A stretch of 64,000 bases of DNA from Ampullaceana balthica. Lineage: Eukaryota; Mollusca; Gastropoda; Lymnaeidae. The DNA lies in the NCBI GenBank assembly GCA_944989445.1, contig CALYLW010000739.1, forward strand, positions 124,001 to 188,000, written 5' to 3'. Below, piece after piece: positions 35,016 to 44,888 of this stretch (positions within the stretch are counted from its first letter, which is position 1; every line of letters begins with the position of its first letter). The notes under the pieces are model-generated. The model saw only the letters and a program-made list of their open reading frames with translations, did no database searches and had not been told where the DNA came from. A program made the position numbers and the translations under genes.

Positions 35016-35976
35016 TTAGAGGTGCGGACTCGAACAAATGAACTGCCATTTTGCACCGCGTTAATTCGGGAATTTCCAAAAACTAATCAGATTCTGGAAG
35101 AGGGGGGGGCGCGACATCCCCCCTCCGCCCCTCCTTAACTATCTCGAAAATACAATAAAACGCCGCATCTTGCAGTGACAGATTCATGGAGGTTTTGGGG
35201 CTTAACGGCTGTGATTTCCGAAATCACTCTATTTGCAGATCTCACAATAATAAAATTACCGTAACACTCATAAATGGTGAAGGTAGTGGTTGCCTCAAGC
35301 TTATCAGGATTCAGCTAATAATATATAATAATAAAATATACAGTGCCGTAGCATGGGTTAGTGTAGCCCCGTGCGGTAAACTCATGGTGTCACCCCAACC
35401 CCCACCGCCCCCAACGTAAGTCTTATCTTGTCTGTTACAGCTCCTTCTTTACGGGTCTTCTTGTTAAGAATTCAGCCTTTGCTCCATTTAAAAGGAAATA
35501 TTCAAGAAACACTTATCTTTCTTGTTATATTTCACATTTTCTAAACATCACTCCATAATTTGATCACTTTACACATATGATCAGTGTATGTTGCGCCAGG
35601 TGCGAAAGAAATTAATTTCAAAATACATCTCAGCCTTAGTCACCCACGCGAAGTATCTGCTTCGTATCATCTGTAAATGCATTTATACATTCATTAAAAT
35701 ATGGAATCCTCGTGGTAAAAGGCAATGTGTTGAAGGTTTTCTCAAGGTGAATGGCGTAGCGAGAATGGGCAAGGGGGTCAAATGCCCCGGGCGGCACTTT
35801 GTTAGGGGCGGCAAATTCATCGTAGTTTTTATTAGCTTCTGAGAATGCATTTTTTTTTGTTGAAATTTTTATCAAAATAAAATAAATACTAAAAAAATTA
35901 ATATAAAGAAAATTAAAGATTAGGAATTATCCTAACATATGTAAAAGTTTCTTCTGCCAAAACTTTATACACCATA
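35016..35976. other. Intronic/intergenic stretch with hAT-type end fragments
   Basis: CAGTGCCGTAGCATGGGTTA at 35341 and ATGGCGTAGCGAGAATGGGC at 35754 resemble the CAG(T/C)GGCGTAGC tips of hAT elements (compare 41937 and 52142), each without a visible partner end. A short LINE-tail match (TCTTATCTTGTCTGTTACAG) lies at 35422. No recognisable protein. Confidence 0.4.
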
Positions 35977-35978
35977 TC

Positions 35979-37300
35979 TATACTAATAAAAGGCAAAGCC
36001 CTCACTCACTGACTGACTGACTCATCACTTATTCTCCAACTTCCCGTGAAGGTAGAAACATGAAACTTTCAGGAGTTGTTGAGCATACTTTCATGACAAT
36101 AATTGGCAAAAAAGAATTCAAAAATTCACACTCATGGGGGGCCAGGGGCCCAAAAAAGTTGTTTCCCTTATATGGGCTATATAAACCTGACTCATCACTA
36201 ATTTTCTATCTTTCCGTATAGATAGAAGCATGAAACTTTGGGAAGTTGTTGAATGCACTCCCGCGATGGTAACAGGCAGAAAAAATATTTAAATTAAAAA
36301 TCTTTGGGAGACGGGAGCCCAAATGTAGTTTTTCTCTAATATGGGCTATCTAAAACAGATTCATCATTAAATCTCCAACCTCCCATGTAGGTAGGAGCAT
36401 GAAACTTTGGGAAGTTGTTGAATACCCTCCCGAGTTGGTGACAGTCGAAAAAATAAATGGAAGGGGGGGCAGGCAGTGACGTAGCTAGTAATTTGTAGGG
36501 TTTTGGAGGCCCGGGGGGCTTAACCTCTTTGGGGGGCCCCACATACATGGTGGTAGCGTAATTTACAATGTAAAAAAAATTGGACACTAATTTGGGGGCC
36601 CCCTTCAAGTGGGCGCCCGGGGGACCTTTGAATTGTGTCCCCCCTCCTCTTCCATAGCTACGCCACTGGGGCCAGGGGCCCAATTATAATTTTTCCTTGT
36701 ATGAGCTATATAAAACAGACTCATCATTAAATCTGTAACCTCCCGTGCAGGTAGGAGCATGAAACTTTGGGAATTTGTTGAGTAACCTTCCGCAATGGTA
36801 ACAGGCTAAAAAGAATGTTAAAATTTCCACTCATGGAGGGCCGGGCCCAAATGTAGTTTTCTTCTTATACAAAAACTGACTCATTACTAATTCTCCAATT
36901 TCCCGTGTAGGTAAAAGCATAAAGCTTTTGGAACTTGCTGAGTACACACTCCCGCGATGGTGTCAGGTGAAAAAAATATTTAAGTTATCACTCCCTGGGG
37001 TCGGGGGCCCAAAGTAGTTTTTTCTTCTTAAACTTATATAAAAACTGATACATTTCTAATTCTCCGATTTCCCGTGTAGGTAGAAGCATGAAACTTTTGG
37101 AAGTTGTTGAGTACCCTCCCGCGATGGTAACAGGCGACAAAAATATAACTTTATCACTCACTAAGGGGTGGGCCAAAATGTAATCTCCAACTTCCAGTGT
37201 AGGAAGAGCACGGGACTTTGGGAAGTTGTTGAGTACCCTTCTGAAATGGTAGCAGGCGAAAAAATATTTAAATTCTCACGATGGTTGAATGGTGATTTTC
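35979..37300 (+). mobile_element. Helentron-like element with internal tandem units of about 170 bp
   Basis: Starts TCTATACTAATAAAAGGCAA then GCCCTCACTCACTGACTGAC, a typical Helentron/Helitron2 start. About seven degenerate units follow, each holding ACTCATCA(N)TAATTCTCCAA, CCCGTGTAGGTAGAAGCATG, AAACTTTGGGAAGTTGTTGA, CTCCCGCGATGGTAACAGGC and GGGGGCCCAAA. One unit is interrupted by the hAT MITE at 36474-36668. No protein survives. Spread of the words AGCATGAAACTTT and GTTGTTGAGTACCCT shows the units share descent. Confidence 0.65.
36474..36668. mobile_element. hAT MITE inside the Helentron-like tandem array
   Basis: 195 bp from CAGTGACGTAGCTAG to TAGCTACGCCACTG (inverted repeat with one mismatch). 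Flanking 8-mers GGGGCAGG and GGGCCAGG agree at 7 of 8 positions; neighbouring array units read GGGGCCAGGGGCCC, confirming the target. The interior is a set of G- and C-runs, with no coding. Confidence 0.85.
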
Positions 37301-38737
37301 TGACCTACTTAAGGGGGTTCCCTCGTTTTGTATGTATCAACATGGAACTTTTAATAAAGCTCGCATTTCGATTGGTCAGATCAATTCAGAATTTAAGTGT
37401 GATCGGAATCTCCTTCAGCGCACGTTCTGCATTTTTAAATCCCTTGTATTAACTTAACGGCTTGTCGTGATCTGTCTGTCGTGGTCCCGGCCGCGGAAAA
37501 AAACAAAAGTAAAAAATGACCCACTTCCCATGATCCTATCGAGCTGAAATTTTGCACATAGATTTGTGTCACCTAACAATGTATTGTTTCGAAATTTCAA
37601 ACCGATCGGATGTACCGTAATTAAATTAAATTTTTTTTTAGTTTATCTATATATATTTTGTGTAGCCGTCTGCTATAGTTTCACTCCAGCCCTCGATTTC
37701 ACAGGGGTCTGTCACGGTCTGTCGCGCGGTGCGTATTATATTGAACATATTGTTGTCACCCCTTCGGATGGCGTCGCCATGTGCAGCCCGCAACCCATGC
37801 ACCCCTCCTATTGTGTTAGACTTGACTATCTAAAGAAAAAAACATTGCGCGTGCTAAGTTTAAGGGAGCATTAAAATTTTGTTTATTAATTCATTTCATT
37901 TAGATTTATGATAACTTGTGTTAACTTGGTGTCAAAAATGATTATTTAACATTACAATGTAATAATAATAATTACCGTATATTTCGGCGAATAAGAAGGC
38001 GACTGGGCGTAAAAGACGATCTTATCTCAGTTTATCTCGACAAGTCTTTGAAGAGACGATAAACAACTTCTATGTGTTATAATGTTCCCATTCCCATTAT
38101 TAAATTACATCCAAAGACAAGGACCGACGCCCTACCAAGCCGGAGATACTTACCATGAGTCCAGAGTCCAACAAGCCGACACCGGACAGCAAACTTAACA
38201 CACCGGACAAGGAAATCTACACGGTAATCGAACTTGTGACGCATGTAAAAGCAATCAAATCATCGATTATGCTATTTCACTCTGCTACTGCTAGCTCAAA
38301 AGTCAACGTGAAATGGCAAACTCTTCGTAAAATTTGCTACCACCTGACTAAAAAAATTAAATAAGATGTTTAGGATGTCAGTAGAAAAATAGACATTAAT
38401 AATATAGATGATCTTAAGAAGAAAACAAAATAATTTTATCAATGTCTCTGCTTTCCTTTCATTACTTTGACAGTCACGTGATCAGATTCAGGCGAAACTC
38501 AACATTTTCAAACATGGGCGTCACGTGCTTATAGGCGATGCGTAAATACAATGGGTTTAACTTATAATGATTGAGGCACAATCAGACGTAAATAGACGCA
38601 ATCATACAGATATTTGCATTTGTTTGAAGTTACATTCCATGCATTTCAAAGATTATTTTTAATCCTGACGAAAACAACGTTTAAAAATAGTACATAATAA
38701 AATAAATTTGGTTTTTAAATATTGATCAATGAAATTT
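37301..38737. other. Repeat-derived stretch, no gene accepted
   Basis: At 37500-37745 the words CGAGCTGAAATTTTGCACA, CGATCGGATGTACCGTAATT and GCGGTGCGTATTATATTGAA match the R3/Helentron-like family. At 37975-38020 ACCGTATATTTCGGCGAATA starts another unassigned repeat. A 69-codon frame at 38155 (MSPESNKPTPDSK...) is preceded by GACCGACGCCCTACC and could be a retroelement gag-like start or chance; I do not recognise it. Confidence 0.4.
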
Positions 38738-39275
38738 TACTATAAATGGTACAGCATACCTCTCACATCTACGCTTCTATAAATGGTACAGCATACCTCT
38801 CATATTTACGCTTCTATAAATGGGACAGCATATCTCTCGTATCTACGCTTCTATAAATGGTACAGCATACCTCTCATATCTACGCTTCTATAAATGGTAC
38901 AGCATACCTCTCATATCTACGCTTCTATAAATGGTACAGCATACCTCTCACATCTACGCTTCTATAAATGGTACAGCATACCTCTCACATCTACGCTTCT
39001 ATAAATGGTACAGCATACCTCTCATATCTACGCTTCTATAAATGGGACAGCATATCTCTCGTATCTACGCTTCTATAAATGGTACAGCATACCTCTCATA
39101 TTTACGCTTCTATAAATGGGACAGCATACCTCTCATATCTACGCTTCTATAAATGGTACAGCATACCTCTCATATCTACGCTTCTATAAATGGGACAGCA
39201 TACCTCTCATATCTACACATTCTATAAATGGCACAACATACCTCTCATATCTACACATTCTATAAATGGGACAGC
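38738..39275. repeat. 37-bp minisatellite, about 14 copies
   Basis: CTTCTATAAATGGTACAGCA + TACCTCTCATATCTACG repeated head to tail. A GGGACAGCATATCTCTCGTA variant recurs at two places nine or so units apart, suggesting block duplication. It ends about 140 bp before the exon at 39415. Confidence 0.95.
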
Positions 39276-39414
39276 ATGCAATTGTACTTTTTTTTAATGG
39301 ATCCCCATCTCCAACACATAAATACATGAACTTGAAACTTATTTTCTTGCTGAGTTAGCCTGCATCCTTCAGAAGACAACGTCATGAGTTTAAAACTTTG
39401 TGACAACACCACAG

Positions 39415-40010
39415 GAACACTGGCAGTTTGCCGAGAACCTCCAGAGCCGACTGTCCATGGTGTGGGGCGATGAACCCGAGTCTCCGTCTCCGTCAAAGCT
39501 CAACAACTTCGATATGAATGACCTTCCGCACATGTCCCACATGAGGAGCTTCCTTCTTATCGTCTGCTCGGTCTCGTTCTTCGTGGCGCCCCTGGTGTAC
39601 ATGCCCCTTGGCACTGTCCAGGTAATGACATGTAGGCAGTGTCACTGGTGTACATGCTCCTTGGCACAGTGCAGGTAATGACAGGCAGTGTCACTGGTGT
39701 ACATGCCCATTGACACGGTCCAGCACGTTATTCTACCTACACGTTATTCTACCTACACGTTATTCTAAATACACGTTATTCTACCTACACGTCATTCTAC
39801 CAACACGTTATTCTACCTACACGTTATTCTAAATGCACGTTATTCTACCTACACGTAATTCTACCTACACGTTATTCTACCAACAAGCTATTCTCCACTT
39901 GTGTGTTTGCAGGCCGCGTACAACCAGAAGTGTTTCCTGTACACCAAGATAAAACTCATCTTCACCATCCGGGCACTCAATGAGTCGGAACACGGATACA
40001 AACTCCTCAC
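39415..40010 (+). CDS. Two exons of an unidentified membrane-protein gene
   Basis: Exon B 39415-39621 follows AACACCACAG and ends CAG|GTAATG; exon C 39913-40010 follows TGTGTTTGCAG and ends CTCAC|GTGGGT. The B-C junction is phase 0. Exon B reads EHWQFAENLQSRLSMVWGDE, PESPSPSKLNNFDMNDLPHM, then the hydrophobic segment SFLLIVCSVSFFVAPLVYMP; exon C reads AAYNQKCFLYTKIKLIFTIR and ALNESEHGYKLLT. The GC-rich codons stand out from the flanks. A transmembrane helix followed by a C-F-L-Y-T loop faintly recalls TMEM179-type proteins, but I cannot assign a family. It may belong with the exon at 34493. Further exons would have to lie beyond the nested transposon block starting at 40312. Confidence 0.6.
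39595..39725. repeat. Triplicated exon end and splice-donor segment
   Basis: The last bases of exon B plus intron start (GTGTACATGCCCCTTGGCAC, TGTCCAGGTAATGACA) recur at 39648 (GTGTACATGCTCCTTGGCAC, AGTGCAGGTAATGACA) and at 39696 (GTGTACATGCCCATTGACAC, GGTCCAGCACG). Spacing is about 50 bases. Copy 2 keeps a GT donor; copy 3 has lost it. Confidence 0.85.
39728..39895. repeat. 17-bp tandem repeat
   Basis: ACACGTTATTCTACCTA in about 10 slightly varied copies, inside the intron between the two exons above. Confidence 0.85.
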
Positions 40011-40569
40011 GTGGGTGTCACGGATCTTGTCAGCATCTTTTTTTTAAAAATTGAATTTTTGAATTTTCTCAAATTGGGATTCTTATAAAGATAAAGTATG
40101 CTACTTCAACGCGTATTGTGTAAATTTACCGGCACTTTAGTTGAAGGGAAGATGACGCACGGCCACCGCTTTTTGTTGATTTTTTAAAAAATAGCTTTGT
40201 GGCATATCTTTAGTTTTGTTATATTTGAGAAATTGGTTGAAATCTGGCTTGATTCAATGTCCTCACTCCGCAGCTCATTGCTTATACAAGAACCAATAGT
40301 TATCACCAAAGGGGTTGTCCATTAATTACGTCAACAAAATAGGGGGAGTGGGATTCTGAAAAATTTTGACTATTGTTGACAAGGAAGAAGGGGGAGGTCA
40401 AGAAAAGTCAACGTCAAAAATGTTACTTTAAAAAAAATAAATTTAATTAACTTAACAAAGGGAAATTAGGCAGCGTTTGTAGTCCTGTGTTACAATCTTG
40501 CCTAACCTTCAGTATTTTAATTAAACTAACTATATTCCTACTTTTTAACAACCTTGCTGTGCTTTAAAG

Positions 40570-40756
40570 CAGTGCTTCTCAAAGTGATGGTCCGCGGACC
40601 GGTGCCGGTCCGTGGGTCATCCGCTGCCGGTCCGCAGATGTTCTCAAAAGAAAGGACCGAAAAAATTGTCTGTGCAGGGAAAATAGTGCACCGGTCCCTG
40701 GTGCAATGGAAAAAATTCCTGCAGGTCCGCCATACTAAAAAGTTTGAGAAGCACTG
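40570..40756. mobile_element. hAT MITE, 187 bp, perfect 8-bp target duplication
   Basis: CAGTGCTTCTCAAAGTGATG to AGTTTGAGAAGCACTG, flanked by CTTTAAAG at 40562-40569 and 40757-40764. Closely similar to 54923-55108. Both share their left tip with the larger element Hx at 29399, so Hx or a relative is the probable parent. Confidence 0.9.
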
Positions 40757-40828
40757 CTTTAAAGAGACCCCCACACAGAACTAAATATGCACACAATAGA
40801 TGTTTAATTGTAACGTCGTAACACTAGG

Positions 40829-40972
40829 GGCCGTCCATAAATGACGTCACGCGATTTTGGCCCATTTTACACCCTCCTCCCCCCTCGTCACGCGTCGTCA
40901 CAAAAACTTAGACCCCCCTCCAATATGACGTCACAAAGCTTTTGCCCCCCCCCCGAAAAAAAACAGCTGTAC
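40829..40972. mobile_element. Zator-like end fragment (GGGGCCGTCCATAAATGACG)
   Basis: The left tip with CCTCCTCCCCCC and GTCACGCGTCGTCACAAAAA subterminal runs matches the right end of the element at 54192-56056. No partner end is found nearby, so this is a truncated copy. Confidence 0.65.
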
Positions 40973-41057
40973 TTTCTATTTCACAACTCGTTTCTCTTTG
41001 CAACTATTTTTCTGCATATAGATAAATATTTCTAATTAATTAATATGAAGCATCTCC

Positions 41058-41238
41058 GATCTCTTTATATGCACTAACGTCTTTATCTTCATTTGGTTCT
41101 GGTTCTATTTGTTGCACACAAACTAAATCATTATGATTTATTTGTGCATTATGATCGATAACCACGTCACTGTAGAGTTCATTGTTATCAATTAACCATC
41201 GAAGCGCATTGCAGATTCGTGATGTGATGAGCGCCCCA
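41058..41238 (-). pseudogene. Protein fragment, possibly Helitron/Helentron N-terminal region
   Basis: The minus strand reads ALITSRICNALRWLIDNNEL, YSDVVIDHNAQINHNDLVCV and QQIEPEPNEDKDVSAYKEIG, then a stop. The IRNALRWL...NN.LY.DV pattern is typical of the region upstream of the Rep domain in Helitron proteins. It neighbours R3-type noncoding words (CGATCTGAAATTTTG and CGGTACATTAGATCGATC at 41555-41580), which supports a Helentron source. The assignment is tentative. Confidence 0.4.
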
Positions 41239-41796
41239 CGCTTTTATGTGCAGTTAATAGGTTCACGGATTTCACCTGTAATCATAGAAATTATTTTCTT
41301 CTTTTTAGTGCACTTTTTATATGTAAATAAAAGCGTGTCCTTTTTAAAAAAAAAGATTTTTTTTAAGGAAGTATTTTTTTTCCTACTTTTTAGTCTAAAA
41401 TTTTTTTTTATCGATTTGTTGACCTTATCAATTCAATTTAATTAGTTAAACTTTATTAAAGTAGTTTAATTTTACGTTGGAAAATTTGAAATTTTACACA
41501 GGCTATATAGAGATAAACTAAATTTAAAAAATGCAGTAACTTAATTACGGTACATTAGATCGATCTGAAATTTTGAAACAATGCATTGTCATCCAAGGTC
41601 TATATATGTGGTAAAATTTTTTTAGATCTCTAGGACCATCAGAAGTGGTTTAATTTTACGTTAAAAGATTTGAAGGATACTAGGCTACATACAAACAGTG
41701 TGAGTTAAATAAAAGCGTGTAATATATTTGGCACGACTTCGGTTTGTTATATCCGACAAATTTTGAAAAGAATAACCATTTGTCTTGTTATCTTAT

Positions 41797-41855
41797 CTTA
41801 TCTGTTTACAGACGCTCCTTCTATACAGAAGATTATTTCGTCCTACGCTTGTCTT
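41797..41855 (-). mobile_element. LINE 3'-tail remnant
   Basis: CTTATCTTATCTGTTTACAG then ACGCTCCTTCTATACAGAAG and ATTATTTCGTCCTACGC: reverse complement of the LINE tail at 34950-35010. It interrupts Hx sequence, so it inserted after Hx. Confidence 0.7.
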
Positions 41856-43317
41856 GTTGTTCGTGGGTGGTAACTACTTTACTTCACCTGTGTTTTTCAT
41901 CGTCAAGGAGTGGAACTATGAATTGTTTTCTTAAAACAGCGGTGTAGCGTGGGTATGTGCCGCCCGGGGCAGAACCCGGGTTTGCTGCCCCCAACACCCC
42001 CCCCCCACACCTTTTCGCGGAAAAAATAGGTTGATGTTTAAAAAAAATATATTAGGAAGTAATTCTAAGGACACTATACTTTTTTATGTTACAAATTATG
42101 AGCTTTCATTTCTTTCTTAAAATTGAAGTTTTCTGCCATTTCTCACGGGAGAATCTTTGATGTATCCATATATATTGTCAGCCATATCATGATCAATAGC
42201 CAAAATAGCTATACAGTTGTCAATTTTGGTGTATTCACTATTGATTGCAATTAATATTTCATAAATTTAATTTTAGAAAAGCTTCTTTGCCAGCTGGCAT
42301 TACTGATGGAAATTTTAAGGAATATTCTAAGTAATGATATTATATTAGGCACGGTAACTTCGAGCCTAACTATTTTGATAAACTTGAAGAAATCAAGTAG
42401 CTCTGGATTCATTCATTTATTTTTTAAAAAACCCATTAGGTAAAATAAACCTTGCTTCAAAATATCATGAGAGAAACTTGCTCCGATATAAAGACAACAA
42501 CTGCGAAGTCCAGTAAATTAGCTGGTGCACGAAACATGCCTGGGGCCGTCCATAAAGTACGTCACGCTATTTTTGACCATTTTTACCCCCCTCCCCCTGT
42601 CAGAAACTGTCACAAATCTCGGGACCCCCACCCTAAAGTGTGACACACTTTCAAAATTTTTTTAATGAACACCTAATTAAAATAATTTATTGTAATACTT
42701 AAAATGCGAATCGCTATTAAACTGTATTAAAATATAACATTTCCAAATAAAAGTAGGGATGTACCTGGTTCAAAATTTTGAAATCCGGGAGCCGGATTTT
42801 ACAGGATTTATGAAGTGAAATCCGGCCGGAGCCGGAGTCAGATTTGTTAAAATGGCCGAATTCCGGATTTGCGGAACCATTGTGAACATATATAAATTAG
42901 GGCTCTATTGGCCTGTGGGATTTATGAAGTGAAATCCTACTGGAGCCGAAGCCGGAGCCGGATTTGTAAAAATAGCCGGATTCCGGATTTGCGGAGCTGG
43001 AGTCGAAATCCGGTATACTTCCTACTTAAAAGAACTATCAGATTATTAAAATGACTTTAATAGTAGTATAGTTAATTGTCAACACTTGTCATAGTTATTC
43101 CTTGAAACAGTAGGCCTAACTCAATATAGATCGAATTTGAAAACAAAAATTGCAAAAATTATACTTGACAATTGTATAATACACATCATTTATCTGCTAC
43201 CCTTTCATTTACAATGGGTGAAGTCAAGTTTTAGATAATGTACCGATTATGCATTCTATTGACACATGATAAGAAGTAGATTAGCGAAACTTGACCTCAC
43301 CAAGTGATTAAATAATA

Positions 43318-44306
43318 ATAAGAAAAACCCGTAAAAAACCAAGTTTTTGACTATAAATCCTTTATGTACGAGAAGTAATTAAAAGAATGTTCATTATAAT
43401 ACGCAGCGCCAGACCATCCAGAAATACAAAATTGCAGTTGTGTCGTAAAACATGTTTAATATAATGCGCACCGATCAGGAATAGGTTTATAAAAAGTGTT
43501 GTCAATAAAATACGCACCTTATTGCGCGACAGAAAGGTTGTTCAATATAATACGCACCGCGACGCTCTATCTCAAAAAATAGCATGATACATAGGAATAA
43601 ATAAAATAATCTAAAAAATCAATAATTTAATTACGGTACCTGCGATCGATCTGAAATTTTAATACATTGTTTTTATCATCGGTACGAAACTGCCTGCAAA
43701 ATTTCAGCTCGCTAGCTTACGAGCAAGTGGGTTAAAAATCGCTCAAAACTTTTGGCGACAAGGGTGGTCGGTCGGTCGGGCGGCCGCAGACACCACGAGT
43801 TAATATAAAGGATTTAATAAGAAAAACCCGTAAAAAACCAAGTTTTTGACTATAAATCCTTTATGTACGAGAAGTAATTAAAAGAATGTTCATTATAATA
43901 CGCAGCGCCAGACCATCCAGAAATACAAAATTGCAGTTGTGTCGTAAAACATGTTTAATATAATGCGCACCGATCAGGAATATGTTTATAAAAAGAGCTG
44001 TCAATAAAATACGCACCTTATTGCGCGACAGAAAGGTTGTTCAATATAATACGCACCGCGACGCTCTATCTCAAAAAATAGCATGATACATAGGAATAAA
44101 TAAAATAATCTAAAAAATCAATAATTTAATTACGGTACATGCGATCGATCTGAAATTTTGATACATTGTTTTTATCATCGGTACGAAACTGCCTGCAAAA
44201 TTTCAGCTCGCTATCTTGCGAGCAAGTGGGTTAAAAATCGATCAAAAGTTTTGGCGACAAGGTCGGTCAGTCGGCCGCAGACACCACGAGTTAATATAAA
44301 GGATTT
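43318..44306 (-). mobile_element. Head-to-tail pair of R3 Helentron-like repeats (43318-43815 and 43816-44306)
   Basis: On the minus strand each unit begins AAATCCTTTATATTAACTCG and ends CATAAAGGATTTATAGTCAA, AAACTTGGTTTTTTACGGG. The units join with no spacer and are nearly identical. Each contains AAATTTCAGATCGATCGC, GTACCGTAATTAA and four spaced copies of ATAATACGCA(C/G)C(G/A)-like words. No coding. Confidence 0.75.
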
Positions 44307-44483
44307 AAAAATGAAACGAATTTAACTTAAAAAAAGACAGGATTGACAAATTATGTGACCAACTCTTGTGGTATATTGAATATGTTTATTATGGTCCAGT
44401 GAATTTTGTTTAATTCAAAAATATTCACTGGACATCATCTTACCATGTTGAAGTGAAGTGTTCATCCATAGTTACGACTGACA

Positions 44484-44888
44484 TCAATCTTTCACCATCA
44501 TCGTTTCCTGGAAGGATAATTGCAGACAGATCAACTCGTCCTCATCTAGCCACTCAACAGCCTCTGTATGTGAATTTTCTCTTCTGGCAATAACTGCCAT
44601 GGGTTCTCTTTGCCTTCTAGAAGCGATTCTCAAAGTACGGATGCGTTTTATCTGAGTTGATTCTTGAACAGTTTGGTTGTGCACGTTCTCCTGAGCACGA
44701 GCTCTGTGTTGTCCTGCATGTTTCTTCAACATTGTTTGTGAGGCAAAATATAAGTGACATACTTCGCTAATTCGATCAAGTAAGCTGGTCTGCAAAGATG
44801 GACAATAAAGATCATATGGTTGTATTTTGAAAACTCCTGTTGATCTCGGAATAATGTCATCAAATTTGAGAGTTTGTGTCAAAAACAA
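44484..44888 (-). pseudogene. Zator-like transposase, C-terminal fragment of a diverged copy
   Basis: The frame contains LKFDDIIPRSTGVFKIQPYD, LYCPSLQTSLLDRISE and VCHLYFASQTMLKKHAGQHR, aligning with IPRSAKASKILPYDIYC... ICHLYVASQAMLKKHFQQH of copy 1. The tail is acidic (WLDEDE). C-H-L-Y-F-A-S-Q...KKH...H is a half-kept zinc finger; the first cysteine is missing here and in copy 1. Upstream catalytic coding is not recognisable. Confidence 0.65.

Noticed and set aside
36336..36683. 115-codon minus frame rich in glycine and proline
   Set aside because: It lies on the hAT MITE with G/C runs and the Helentron-like array; no domain.
38155..38364. 69-codon plus frame starting MSPESNKPTPDSK
   Set aside because: Possible retroelement start, but there is no downstream coding, no repeat ends and no splice support.
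34493..39621. Direct splicing of the exon at 34493 to the exon at 39415
   Set aside because: The phases disagree (one-base overhang versus phase 0) and the join would give TGA; an extra exon or a separate gene is needed.
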